This document shows positions 35,942-44,695 of a stretch of DNA of 64,000 nt, in pieces (positions within the stretch are counted from its first letter, which is position 1; every line of letters begins with the position of its first letter). The stretch lies in the NCBI RefSeq assembly GCF_000382445.1, contig NZ_KB905472.1:866611-930610 (forward strand). The letters run 5' to 3'. The notes below the pieces were generated by a model that was not told the origin of the DNA, made no database searches, and was given only the letters and a program-made list of their open reading frames with translations. Position numbers and translations under genes: made by a program. Origin of the DNA: Phocaeicola massiliensis B84634 = Timone 84634 = DSM 17679 = JCM 13223 (GTDB taxonomy: Bacteria > Bacteroidota > Bacteroidia > Bacteroidales > Bacteroidaceae).

Positions 35942-38521
35942 ATGATGAGAAAAATAGTAACATTTGTATTGCTATTAATTTGCCTGTCTGTCACTTCTGT
36001 TGCGCAGATGGGGGGTGGTATGACCGATAAGCAAGTGGTGGAATATGTGCAGAATGGTTTGTTGCAAGGTAAAAGCCAGCAGCAGATTAGTACGGAGCTT
36101 GCTCGTAGGGGAGTGACCAAGGAACAGGCGGAACGTGTCAAATTACTGTACGAACAGCAAAAGAAGAATGGAAAAAACTCATCGTCTTCTACTTTAGACA
36201 ACACGAAAGGGCGCAGTCGTACCAAGAACGGGGTTAAGGAAAAGGAAGACGGAAAGGACGGCAGTGATTACATCGATAAAAATTTTAATTTTGATGATTC
36301 TTCGGAGAAAAAAGAAGTTCCTGTTTATAAATATGTAACGACAGAACCGTTGGAACCCAAGGAGATGGGTACCTATACCATTGATAGAGATGGAAATATT
36401 GTATATGACAATAACACGATCCTTTATTTGCAGGAAGAAGAAGAGAAGAAAGAGAAAAAGGTCTTCGGACGTGATATTTTCAATACCAAGAATTTGACAT
36501 TTGAGCCTAGTGTGAATCTGGCTACTCCGGTGGATTATCATTTGGGGCCCGGAGACGAAGTGATTATAGATATTTGGGGAACTAATCAAGCTACCATACG
36601 CGATAATATTTCTCCTGATGGATACATTAATATAGAAGATATTGGTTTGGTGTATCTGAACGGCATGACGGTGAGCGAGGCAACGGATTATTTACGCAAG
36701 GAGCTGAACCGGATTTATGCCGGCATAGACAGTGAAAAACCTGTTTCACAGATAAAGGTGACACTGGGAGACAGTCGCACCATTCAGGTAAATGTGATGG
36801 GAGAGGTACTGACTCCGGGTACTTATGCGCTTTCTTCTTTTTCTTCTGTTTTCCATGCTCTTTACCGTGCAGGCGGAGTAAATGATATTGGTAGTTTGCG
36901 TGCCATTCAGTTAGTTCGTGGCGGTAAGCCTATTGCTACAATCGATGTGTACGATTTTATTATGCGTGGCAAAGCCACTGATGACATTCGTCTGCAGGAG
37001 GGGGATGTTGTCATTGTGCCTCCTTATCAAGCCTTGGTGACGATTGAAGGAAATGTAAAACGCCCCATGAAATACGAAATGAAGGATGGCGAAAATGTAA
37101 AGACCCTGCTTAAGTATGCCGGTGGCTTTTCGGGAGATGCATACACCCGTGCCTTGCGTATGATTCGTCAGAATGGCAGAGAATATCAAGTATATACGAT
37201 TGATGATATCGATTATTCAGTCTTCCCGGTGAAAGATGGTGACAAGGTAACGGCTGAGGCTATCTTGAATCGTTTTGAAAATAAGCTGGAGATTAAGGGT
37301 GCGGTCTACCGTCCGGGAATCTATCAGTTTGGAGGCTCATTGAATACGGTTCGCCAGTTGGTGGAAAAAGCAGACGGTTTGATGGGAGATGCGTTTACTG
37401 CCCGTGCCGTGTTACATCGTGAGCGTGATAATTTGACACGTGAGGTGATTTCTGTCGACATAAAGAAGGTGCTCGATGGCACTATCCCCGATATTCCTTT
37501 ACAGAAGAATGATGTTCTATATATTCCCAGTATCCACGATTTGCAGGATATGGGTGTAATTACAGTGTTTGGTGAAGTAGCCCGTCCCGGGGAGTTGCCG
37601 TACGCCGACAACACGACGCTGGAAGATATCATTATTCAGGCAGGTGGCTTGAAAGAGTCGGCTTCTACCGTTCGTGTGGATGTCTCACGCCGTATCAAGG
37701 ACAATAAGAGTACGGATGTTTCTTCTACTATTGGTAAAATGTATTCTTTCTCTTTGAAGGATGGATTTGTAATTGATGGTGAGCCCGGTTTTGTGTTGCA
37801 GCCTTATGATCAGGTGTATGTCAGAAGAAGTCCGGGTTATCAGGAACAGGCCAATGTAGACATTACGGGTGAGGTGCTTTATGACGGTACTTATGCACTG
37901 ACCAATAAAAGTGAACGTCTTTCTGATTTGGTAAAAAAGGCCGGTGGTGTAACTCCTTTTGCTTATGTGAAAGGTGCCAAGCTGATTCGTCAGGCGAATG
38001 ATGAGGAGCTGAAGCGTATGGAAGATGTGTTTAAGATGATGCGCCGTGAAATGGGACAAGCCAATATGGACTCATTGAAGTTGGATTTGGACAGTGTTTA
38101 TTCGGTGGGTATTGATTTGGAATTGGCAATGAAGAATCCGGGTTCCAGTGCGGATGTGGTGCTTCGTGCCGGTGATAAGTTGGTTGTTCCTGAGTTGAGT
38201 AATACTGTAAAGATAAACGGTGCGGTGATGTTGCCTAATACCGTAGCCTATAAAGATAATAAATCAGTGAAATACTATATTAGTCAGGCCGGTGGATTTG
38301 CAAACAATGCCCGTAAGAGCAGAGCATTTATCATTTATATGAACGGTCAGGTTGCCAAAGTCAAAGGTTCGGGGCGAAATATGATTGAGCCGGGGTGCGA
38401 GATTATTGTACCGATAAAAGATAAGAACGGAAGAATGAATTTCCAAACAATTTTGGGAATAGCTTCATCTATAGGTTCATTAGGATTAACAGCGGCGTCT
38501 ATTGCTAATATATTGAAATAA
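35942..38521 (+). CDS. Wza-type polysaccharide export protein with multiple SLBB domains
   Basis: 859 residues. Signal peptide (about 1-22, ending SVTSVAQ), with no lipobox Cys visible. A region of about 30-160 rich in charged residues follows. The Poly_export domain (about 195-275: YHLGPGDEVIIDIWG, then VSPDGYINIEDIGLV-type strand) leads into about five or six SLBB-type repeats, each marked by VxGEVxxPGxY-like strands and AGG turns (for example VNVMGEVLTPGTYAL, VFGEVARPGELPY, ITGEVLYDGTYAL). A final hydrophobic helix (TILGIASSIGSLGLTAASIA) resembles the outer-membrane helix of Wza. It should be the outer-membrane exit for the polymer made by the divergent operon. Confidence 0.92.
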   Translation: MMRKIVTFVLLLICLSVTSVAQMGGGMTDKQVVEYVQNGLLQGKSQQQISTELARRGVTKEQAERVKLLYEQQKKNGKNSSSSTLDNTKGRSRTKNGVKEKEDGKDGSDYIDKNFNFDDSSEKKEVPVYKYVTTEPLEPKEMGTYTIDRDGNIVYDNNTILYLQEEEEKKEKKVFGRDIFNTKNLTFEPSVNLATPVDYHLGPGDEVIIDIWGTNQATIRDNISPDGYINIEDIGLVYLNGMTVSEATDYLRKELNRIYAGIDSEKPVSQIKVTLGDSRTIQVNVMGEVLTPGTYALSSFSSVFHALYRAGGVNDIGSLRAIQLVRGGKPIATIDVYDFIMRGKATDDIRLQEGDVVIVPPYQALVTIEGNVKRPMKYEMKDGENVKTLLKYAGGFSGDAYTRALRMIRQNGREYQVYTIDDIDYSVFPVKDGDKVTAEAILNRFENKLEIKGAVYRPGIYQFGGSLNTVRQLVEKADGLMGDAFTARAVLHRERDNLTREVISVDIKKVLDGTIPDIPLQKNDVLYIPSIHDLQDMGVITVFGEVARPGELPYADNTTLEDIIIQAGGLKESASTVRVDVSRRIKDNKSTDVSSTIGKMYSFSLKDGFVIDGEPGFVLQPYDQVYVRRSPGYQEQANVDITGEVLYDGTYALTNKSERLSDLVKKAGGVTPFAYVKGAKLIRQANDEELKRMEDVFKMMRREMGQANMDSLKLDLDSVYSVGIDLELAMKNPGSSADVVLRAGDKLVVPELSNTVKINGAVMLPNTVAYKDNKSVKYYISQAGGFANNARKSRAFIIYMNGQVAKVKGSGRNMIEPGCEIIVPIKDKNGRMNFQTILGIASSIGSLGLTAASIANILK

Positions 38522-38815
38522 GGATTGAAAGGTTAAAATAAAAAGAGATTACCCAAAAAATCGGTTAGGAATATTCAGAAATATCCCTAACTAAAGATAC
38601 AAAAAAGCCAACTAATTCGCAAGACTTTAAGTATGAGTTAGTTGGCTAATTTTATAGGATTTACTGAATATCCCTCGGTTATTTTATCATTATGAGTAGT
38701 GTGAAGAATCTGAATATATTCATTGATAGTTTACGGATTCTTTGTTGTGCTCAGAATGATAGAGTAAAAAATAACGTAATATACTTTTGGGTAGTCTCTT
38801 ACTGTTTATATAAGA
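38522..38815. other. Intergenic region between convergent genes, rich in inverted repeats
   Basis: 294 bp separating the SLBB gene from rfbC, which are transcribed toward each other. It holds a perfect 10-bp stem (38606-38615 with 38638-38647), an imperfect stem 38568-38578 with 38664-38674, a local stem 38565-38592, and a 16-bp outer inverted repeat (38543-38558 with 38785-38800, 15/16). No ORF. Confidence 0.7.
38606..38651. terminator. Probable bidirectional terminator
   Basis: AGCCAACTAA (38606-38615) pairs perfectly with TTAGTTGGCT (38638-38647). A run of A precedes the stem and a T-rich stretch follows it, so it can work from either side between the convergent genes. Confidence 0.6.
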
Positions 38816-39373
38816 TTAATTGTACTTAAAGACAGTTTTGTGTTCTTTTAGAGTAGGGTGCATTTTATCTTTTTCTGATAAAATGATTTTATCTTTCGGA
38901 ATACGCCAGTCAATATTCAAATCAGGATCATTCCATGCAATACCTCCTTCGCTTTGCGGAGCATAAAAGTTATCGCATTTATATTGGAATAAGACCTCAT
39001 CACTAAGTACGGCAAAGCCATGAGCAAATCCTCTTGGTATAAATAACTGCCGATGGTTTTCTCCGGTTAATTCCACTGCCACATGTTGTCCGAATGTTGG
39101 AGAACCTTTGCGGATATCCACTGCCACATCCAGTACAGAACCTTTTATGACACGTACTATTTTACTTTGCGTAAAAGGAGGTTTCTGAAAATGTAATCCT
39201 CGCACGACACCATATCCGGAAAAACTCTCATTGTCTTGCACGAAAGTGGTTTTACACACCTTCTCTTCAAACTCGCGAGAAGAAAAACTTTCAAAAAAGT
39301 AACCTCTTGCATCCTTAAAAATGCGGGGCTCTAAAATAAGAACCCCGTCTATTGCTGTTTTTATAACTTCCAT
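38816..39373 (-). CDS. rfbC: dTDP-4-dehydrorhamnose 3,5-epimerase
   Basis: 185 residues, the standard length of RmlC. Cupin motifs: VLILEPRIFKDARGYFFES, FVQDNESFS, GVVRGLHFQKPPFTQSK with the catalytic His, and PRGFAHGFAVLSD. It epimerises dTDP-4-keto-6-deoxyglucose at C3 and C5 in the L-rhamnose pathway. It overlaps the end of rfbA by one base. RmlB and RmlD are not in the window, so any dTDP-rhamnose synthesis needs genes elsewhere. Confidence 0.95.
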   Translation of the reverse strand: MEVIKTAIDGVLILEPRIFKDARGYFFESFSSREFEEKVCKTTFVQDNESFSGYGVVRGLHFQKPPFTQSKIVRVIKGSVLDVAVDIRKGSPTFGQHVAVELTGENHRQLFIPRGFAHGFAVLSDEVLFQYKCDNFYAPQSEGGIAWNDPDLNIDWRIPKDKIILSEKDKMHPTLKEHKTVFKYN

Positions 39374-40257
39374 TATTTATCTAATTCTCTAATTACTTTA
39401 AGTAAGTATTGTCCATATTGGTTCTTAAGCATCGGTTGAGCCAGTTCGCGCATCTTTTCTGTCGAAATCCAGCCTTTTCTTAATGCTATACCTTCCAGGC
39501 AAGCCACTTTTAAGCCCTGGCGCTTTTCAATGACTTCTATGTAAGTACTTGCTTCTGCCAAAGAATCGTGGGTGCCTGTGTCCAACCATGCAAATCCACG
39601 TCCCAGTGTTTGTACTTTTAACTCTTTCTCCTGCAAAAAGCATTGATTTACGGTTGTGATTTCCAACTCTCCGCGTGCCGATGGCTTGATGTTTTTGGCA
39701 ATTGTTACGACCTTATTGGGGTAGAAATACAGCCCTACCACGGCATAATTGGATTTGGGTTGAGCCGGTTTTTCCTCAATGGACAGGCAGTTTCCTTCTT
39801 TATCAAACTCTGCTACTCCATATCTTTCAGGGTCACTTACCCAATATCCGAATACTGTTGCTTTGTTATCACATTCGGCTGAGTGTACAGCTTCTCTCAG
39901 TAAAGCAGAAAGTCCGTTTCCATGGAATATGTTATCTCCCAAAACAAGGCATACTGAATCATCCCCGATAAATTTTTCACCGATGATAAAAGCTTGTGCC
40001 AAACCGTCGGGAGATGGTTGTTCTGCATATTCGAAACGAACTCCAAAATCACTTCCGTCACCTAATAACCGTTGAAAGCTAGGTAAGTCATACGGGGTTG
40101 AGATGATTAATATCTCCCTGATGCCTGCCAACATTAACACAGATATGGGATAATATATCATCGGTTTGTCAAATACAGGGAGCAGTTGTTTGGAAACTCC
40201 TTTCGTTATGGGGTAAAGGCGTGTGCCTGAACCGCCGGCCAATACAATTCCTTTCAT
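39373..40257 (-). CDS. rfbA: Glucose-1-phosphate thymidylyltransferase
   Basis: 294 residues from the ATG at 40257, the usual RmlA start ([19 protein letters not shown]); an upstream ATG at 40305 would add 16 unrelated residues and lie inside the promoter. It carries the nucleotide-binding [33 protein letters not shown] and [10 protein letters not shown] motifs. It makes dTDP-glucose, the precursor for rhamnose and for the 3-amino-3,6-dideoxyhexose encoded at 46-48 kb. First gene of a two-gene unit with rfbC. Confidence 0.96.
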   Translation of the reverse strand: MKGIVLAGGSGTRLYPITKGVSKQLLPVFDKPMIYYPISVLMLAGIREILIISTPYDLPSFQRLLGDGSDFGVRFEYAEQPSPDGLAQAFIIGEKFIGDDSVCLVLGDNIFHGNGLSALLREAVHSAECDNKATVFGYWVSDPERYGVAEFDKEGNCLSIEEKPAQPKSNYAVVGLYFYPNKVVTIAKNIKPSARGELEITTVNQCFLQEKELKVQTLGRGFAWLDTGTHDSLAEASTYIEVIEKRQGLKVACLEGIALRKGWISTEKMRELAQPMLKNQYGQYLLKVIRELDK

Positions 40258-40306
40258 TATGGTAAATTTTATAATTGTCCGTAGACAGAAATTTGTTGAT
40301 TTCATG

Positions 40307-40337
40307 CAAATATAGAGTATATAAATTAATATACAAT
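40307..40337 (-). promoter_or_regulatory. Bacteroides-type promoter for rfbA-rfbC
   Basis: Minus strand: ATTG (40337-40334), 19-base spacer, TATATTTG (40314-40307), about 50 bp before the rfbA ATG. Confidence 0.55.
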
Positions 40338-40359
40338 GTCTTTTTCTGAAAATAATGGT

Positions 40360-40367
40360 TATCTTTG
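40360..40367 (+). promoter_or_regulatory. Candidate -7 box for manC-gmd-fcl
   Basis: TATCTTTG matches TAnnTTTG 27 bp before the manC start. The -33 element is weak. It lies back to back with the rfbA promoter. Confidence 0.45.
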
Positions 40368-40394
40368 CATTTATACAATGTAAAATGAAAGTGT

Positions 40395-41459
40395 ATGAAT
40401 ATTAAGAATAATCACCTCGTTATTATGGCAGGAGGCGTAGGCAGCCGATTTTGGCCGATGAGCACCCCCGATTATCCTAAACAATTTATAGATGTATTAG
40501 GTTGTGGACGTACATTAATTCAATTAACGGCAGAGCGTTTTAAAGGTATTTGTCCGCCTGAAAATGTTTGGGTGGTTACTTCAGAGAAGTATGCAGAAAC
40601 GGTAAAGGAACAATTGCCTGAAATAGCAGATGACCATATTTTGCGTGAGCCCTGCCGTCGCAATACGGCTCCCTGCATTGCTTATGTGAGCTGGAAAATA
40701 AAGGCGCGTAATCCCAAAGCCAACATGGTGGTGACACCCAGTGACCATATTGTGATGGATGTAACCGAATTTCAACGGGTGATAGACGCTGCTATGAAGT
40801 TCACTGCCGATTCGGATGCAATTCTGACTTTGGGTATGAAACCCACCCGTCCCGAAACAGGATATGGATATATAGAGGCAGATTTAACTATACCTTCCAC
40901 TTCCAACAAAGAAGTGTATCGAGTGTATTCGTTTAAAGAAAAGCCCGATTTGGAGACAGCTGAGAGATATATCAAGAAAAATAATTTCTTTTGGAATGCC
41001 GGTATTTTTGTATGGAATGTGAGTACGGTTGTAAACGCATTGCGGGTGTATCAACCGGCCATTTCGAAAATTTTCGAAAGATTACTTCCTTACTATTATA
41101 CGGAACAGGAACAGGAAATGATTAATCAAAATTTTCCGCTGTGTGAAAACATTTCTGTCGATTATGCCATTATGGAAAAGGCGGATGAGATATTTGTTTT
41201 CCCTTCCGACTTTGGATGGAGTGATTTAGGCACATGGGGCTCCTTACACGGAAATTTGCCTAAAGATGCTCATAATAATACACAGATAGGGCAAAATATA
41301 AAATTATATGAGACACGGAATTGTGTTATCCATACCACGCAGGAGAAAAAGGTGGTGGTGCAAGGGCTTGACGGATATATCGTAGCGGAAAAAGACGACA
41401 CACTTCTTATTTGCAGACTGAGTGAGGAACAGCGTATTAAGGAATTTTCAGCTGAATGA
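40395..41459 (+). CDS. manC: Mannose-1-phosphate guanylyltransferase
   Basis: 354 residues, the short single-function form: nucleotidyltransferase domain with [42 protein letters not shown], and [26 protein letters not shown]. It lacks the C-terminal phosphomannose isomerase domain of bifunctional enzymes. It makes GDP-mannose, the substrate of the next gene. The mannose-phosphate mutase is not nearby. Confidence 0.93.
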   Translation: MNIKNNHLVIMAGGVGSRFWPMSTPDYPKQFIDVLGCGRTLIQLTAERFKGICPPENVWVVTSEKYAETVKEQLPEIADDHILREPCRRNTAPCIAYVSWKIKARNPKANMVVTPSDHIVMDVTEFQRVIDAAMKFTADSDAILTLGMKPTRPETGYGYIEADLTIPSTSNKEVYRVYSFKEKPDLETAERYIKKNNFFWNAGIFVWNVSTVVNALRVYQPAISKIFERLLPYYYTEQEQEMINQNFPLCENISVDYAIMEKADEIFVFPSDFGWSDLGTWGSLHGNLPKDAHNNTQIGQNIKLYETRNCVIHTTQEKKVVVQGLDGYIVAEKDDTLLICRLSEEQRIKEFSAE

Positions 41460-41507
41460 CTAAATTATTCTTTTTAGAGAAAAGAAACTAAATAAATTTT
41501 TATAAGC

Positions 41508-42590
41508 ATGAAAAAGGTAGCATTGATTTCAGGTATTACAGGGCAGGACGGCTCATTCCTGGCAGAGTTTTTGATTGACAAAGGCTATGAGGTACACGGT
41601 ATTTTGCGCCGTTCTTCTTCGTTTAACACAGGGCGTATTGAGCATCTTTATCTTGATGAGTGGGTGCGAGATATGAAGAAGAGCCGTCTGATAAATTTAC
41701 ATTGGGGAGATATGACAGACAGCAGTTCTTTAATTCGAATCATTCAGGCTGTCCGACCGGATGAGATATATAATCTGGCAGCGCAAAGCCATGTAAAAGT
41801 AAGCTTTGATGTTCCCGAATATACTGCTGAAGCTGATGCGATAGGCACATTGCGTATGCTGGAAGCAGTTCGTATCTTGGGGCTGGAAAAAAAGACCAAG
41901 ATTTATCAGGCTTCTACTTCCGAATTGTTCGGACTGGTGCAGGAGGTGCCTCAAAAAGAGACAACTCCGTTTTATCCGCGTTCTCCATACGGAGTTGCCA
42001 AACAGTATGGTTTTTGGATTACAAAGAACTATCGTGAAAGCTACGGAATGTTTGCCGTGAACGGCATCTTGTTTAACCATGAAAGCGAACGTCGCGGAGA
42101 GAATTTCGTGACACGTAAAATAACGTTGGCAGCCTCTCGTATTGCTCAAGGCTTTCAGGATAAATTGTATTTGGGAAATCTCGATTCCTTGCGCGACTGG
42201 GGATATGCCAAAGATTATGTGGAATGTATGTGGCTGATTCTTCAACATGAGACACCGGAAGATTTTGTGATAGCAACCGGAGAGTACCATACGGTGCGTG
42301 AATTCTGTACATTGGCATTTAAGGAAGTCGGTATAGAACTGCGTTGGGAAGGAAAAGGGGTGGAAGAAAAAGGAATCGATGTGAACACAGGCAGAGAATT
42401 GGTGGCTGTTGATCCCAAGTATTTCCGTCCGGCCGAAGTAGAGCAGTTGTTGGGCGACCCCACCAAAGCGAAAACAATGCTGGGGTGGAATCCACGTAAA
42501 ACTTCTTTTCCGGAGCTGGTGAAGATTATGGTGCAGCATGATATGAAATTTGTGAAAAAATTGTATTTGAAGGAGCAAATCGGGAAATAA
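41508..42590 (+). CDS. gmd: GDP-mannose 4,6-dehydratase
   Basis: 360 residues, short-chain dehydrogenase fold: [19 protein letters not shown] for the cofactor, [15 protein letters not shown] typical of Gmd, the catalytic Thr region STSELFG and the [10 protein letters not shown] motif with catalytic Tyr and Lys. [17 protein letters not shown] and [16 protein letters not shown] are Gmd signatures. It converts GDP-mannose to GDP-4-keto-6-deoxymannose. Its stop overlaps the fcl start by one base. Confidence 0.97.
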   Translation: MKKVALISGITGQDGSFLAEFLIDKGYEVHGILRRSSSFNTGRIEHLYLDEWVRDMKKSRLINLHWGDMTDSSSLIRIIQAVRPDEIYNLAAQSHVKVSFDVPEYTAEADAIGTLRMLEAVRILGLEKKTKIYQASTSELFGLVQEVPQKETTPFYPRSPYGVAKQYGFWITKNYRESYGMFAVNGILFNHESERRGENFVTRKITLAASRIAQGFQDKLYLGNLDSLRDWGYAKDYVECMWLILQHETPEDFVIATGEYHTVREFCTLAFKEVGIELRWEGKGVEEKGIDVNTGRELVAVDPKYFRPAEVEQLLGDPTKAKTMLGWNPRKTSFPELVKIMVQHDMKFVKKLYLKEQIGK

Positions 42591-43660
42591 TGGAGAAAAC
42601 GGCCAAGATATATGTGGCAGGCCATCATGGATTGGTGGGTTCCGCTATATGGAATAATTTACAGAAGAAAGGATATACTAACTTAGTAGGTTGTTCTCAT
42701 AAAGAATTGGATTTGCTTGATGGAGTTGCTGTAAAAACCTTTTTTGACAGAGAACAGCCCGAATATGTTATTTTGGCAGCAGCTCATGTGGGAGGCATTA
42801 TGGCGAACAGCCTATATCGGGCTGATTTTATCTATCAGAATCTGCAGATTCAGCAGAATGTGATAGGAGAGAGTTTTCGTCACGGAGTGAAGAAATTGCT
42901 CTTCTTGGGTAGTACCTGTATTTATCCCCGCGATGCAGAACAACCCATGAAAGAAAATGCGTTGCTGACTTCTCCGTTGGAATATACTAATGAGCCATAC
43001 GCCATAGCCAAGATAGCCGGATTGAAAATGTGTGAAAGTTTTAATCTTCAATATGGAACAAATTATATCGCAGTGATGCCTACCAATTTGTATGGACCGA
43101 ATGACAACTTCCATCTTGAAAACAGCCATGTTCTGCCTGCTATGATTCGTAAAATTCATTTGGCTAAATGTTTGAATGAGTCTGATTGGGGAGCCATACG
43201 TAAAGACCTGAGTCTTCGACCGGTAGAGGGCGTAGATGGAACTGCAAGCGAGGGTGAAATACTGTCTGTTTTACATAAATACGGTATCACCGGACCATCG
43301 GTCGTGTTGTGGGGAACCGGTAAACCGCTTCGCGAATTTTTGTGGAGTGAGGAAATGGCGGATGCCAGTGTCTACATAATGGAACATGTCAATTTTGAAG
43401 ATACTTATCAGAAAGGCACAAAGGATGTTCGGAACTGCCATATCAATGTTGGCACAGGCAAAGAAATCACCATTGCTGCCCTGGCCGATTTGATAGTGAA
43501 GGAAACGAAGTATCAGGGCAAGGTGATTTTTGATTCGACCAAGCCGGATGGTACCATGAGAAAACTGACTGATGTGAGTAAACTGCACGCATTGGGGTGG
43601 CACCATCGGATTGATATTGAGGAAGGGGTGCATAAGATGTATCAATGGTATTTATCTTAA
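42590..43660 (+). CDS. fcl: GDP-L-fucose synthase
   Basis: 356 residues: GHHGLVGSAIW for NADPH, LGSTCIYP with the catalytic Ser, and YAIAKIAG with catalytic Tyr and Lys. Compared with the roughly 320-residue enterobacterial enzyme it has an insertion of about 35 residues near 205-240 (RPVEGVDGTASEGEILSV). It performs the epimerisation and reduction giving GDP-L-fucose, the donor for the GT11 enzyme at 48272. Last gene of the unit, followed by a terminator hairpin. Confidence 0.96.
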   Translation: MEKTAKIYVAGHHGLVGSAIWNNLQKKGYTNLVGCSHKELDLLDGVAVKTFFDREQPEYVILAAAHVGGIMANSLYRADFIYQNLQIQQNVIGESFRHGVKKLLFLGSTCIYPRDAEQPMKENALLTSPLEYTNEPYAIAKIAGLKMCESFNLQYGTNYIAVMPTNLYGPNDNFHLENSHVLPAMIRKIHLAKCLNESDWGAIRKDLSLRPVEGVDGTASEGEILSVLHKYGITGPSVVLWGTGKPLREFLWSEEMADASVYIMEHVNFEDTYQKGTKDVRNCHINVGTGKEITIAALADLIVKETKYQGKVIFDSTKPDGTMRKLTDVSKLHALGWHHRIDIEEGVHKMYQWYLS

Positions 43661-43670
43661 AAAAAATAGT

Positions 43671-43713
43671 AGAAGGCCGATTAACTTGAAATGAGTTAGC
43701 CGGTCTTCTTTTT
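43671..43713 (+). terminator. Rho-independent terminator after fcl
   Basis: AGAAGGCCG (43671-43679) pairs with CGGTCTTCT (43701-43709) with one G-U pair, an inner AACT/AGTT pair extends the stem, and a T run follows. Confidence 0.7.
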
Positions 43714-43911
43714 GATATAATCCGGAGGGGTAGCAGTGATAATAGGATACAGCCGAAACAATTTACATTTAATTCTGTTAAACATAAGTATCTATCTAAC
43801 ATAGATAATGTTAATTCATTTGCAAAATATTTTTTTTGAATATGATTGCTGATATGCGGAAAAAATAGGATAAATAATTAAAAAAAACTGTTTTATTACG
43901 CAGTATTACGC

Positions 43912-43919
43912 TATATTTG
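43912..43919 (+). promoter_or_regulatory. -7 box of the upxY capsule operon
   Basis: TATATTTG matches TAnnTTTG about 60 bp before upxY. At -33 only a GTTTTA stretch is present. The resulting leader includes the hairpin at 43944-43969. Confidence 0.5.
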
Positions 43920-43943
43920 CATTGTCTTAGTATCATGGATGTG

Positions 43944-43969
43944 TCTATTATTAAATTTATGATAATAGA
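43944..43969 (+). promoter_or_regulatory. Leader hairpin upstream of upxY
   Basis: TCTATTAT (43944-43951) pairs perfectly with ATAATAGA (43962-43969) around a 10-base loop, inside the untranslated leader and ending 11 bp before the upxY ATG. UpxY proteins act on the 5' untranslated region of their own operons, so this is a candidate recognition element. Confidence 0.4.
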
Positions 43970-43980
43970 TATGTACTAAA

Positions 43981-44565
43981 ATGCTAATTATGAGTTTTAT
44001 GAATTCAGAAAAAGAAGCGCTTGATTTACCTGCTATTGTGACAGGTAACGGCGAAGCCTACCCAAAGCAGTGGTTGGCTGTGTACGTTCGCCTTTATCAC
44101 GAGAAGAAAACAAGTGCTCGCCTAAACACTATGGGAATTGAAAATTTTCTTCCGATACAAGAAGAAATACATCAATGGAGTGACCGCCGGAAAAAAATAT
44201 CCAGGGTATTGATTCCTATGATTGTATTTGTTCATGTAGATGCTTTGGAACGGAAGAAAGTGCTTGAATTATATTCGGTGAATCGGTATATGGTGAATCG
44301 TGGCGAAAGTGTGCCGTTGGTCATACCCGATGAACAAATGGAGCGATTTCGGTTTATGCTCGATTATTCGGACAGTACTATTTCGCTCAACGATCCTTCT
44401 TTGATACCCGGTGAAAAAGTGCAGGTAATAAAAGGACCTTTATCGGGACTACAAGGAGAGTTGGTTACTGTAGACGGGAAGACCAAGGTTGCCGTTCGCA
44501 TTGCAGCGTTGGGATTTGCTTGTGTAGAGATGCCCATAGGATATATAGAAAGACTTAATAACTAG
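43981..44565 (+). CDS. upxY: UpxY-family transcription antiterminator (NusG-like)
   Basis: 194 residues: an NGN domain (KQWLAVYVRLYHEKKTSARL, VLIPMIVFVHVDAL) and a C-terminal KOW motif (LIPGEKVQVIKGPLSGLQGE). UpxY proteins are encoded first in Bacteroides capsule operons and prevent premature termination in the leader of their own operon. Either ATG at 43981 or 43990 can start it. The usual companion UpxZ, which inhibits other UpxY proteins, is absent: the next gene is a WecA-like transferase. Confidence 0.92.
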   Translation: MLIMSFMNSEKEALDLPAIVTGNGEAYPKQWLAVYVRLYHEKKTSARLNTMGIENFLPIQEEIHQWSDRRKKISRVLIPMIVFVHVDALERKKVLELYSVNRYMVNRGESVPLVIPDEQMERFRFMLDYSDSTISLNDPSLIPGEKVQVIKGPLSGLQGELVTVDGKTKVAVRIAALGFACVEMPIGYIERLNN

Positions 44566-44695
44566 ACACAAAAACTAAAAGAATGGACGTAATTTCGCAA
44601 AGATGGGGTAATGGTAGGTATTATCATATCTGTTGCTTGAATTATGATTTATCTCGTAGTGAGAATACTTATTCTTTGGTTTTATAATTTGAATT

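Larger units (their letters stand above)
43661..43980. other. 320-bp regulatory region ahead of the capsule operon
   Basis: It contains the fcl terminator (43671-43713), an imperfect palindrome around 43788-43812 (ATCTATCTAACATAGAT core), the -7 box at 43912-43919 and a leader hairpin at 43944-43969. No gene. I see no long inverted-repeat pair around the promoter of the kind that marks invertible capsule promoters. Confidence 0.6.

Noticed and set aside
41730..42578. Minus-strand ORF of 282 codons opposite gmd
   Set aside because: It lies wholly inside the well-supported gmd gene and its translation has the low-complexity His/Phe/Leu look of antisense frames.
43714..43980. Invertible promoter upstream of upxY
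   Set aside because: Only short palindromes were found, no pair of longer inverted repeats flanking the promoter.
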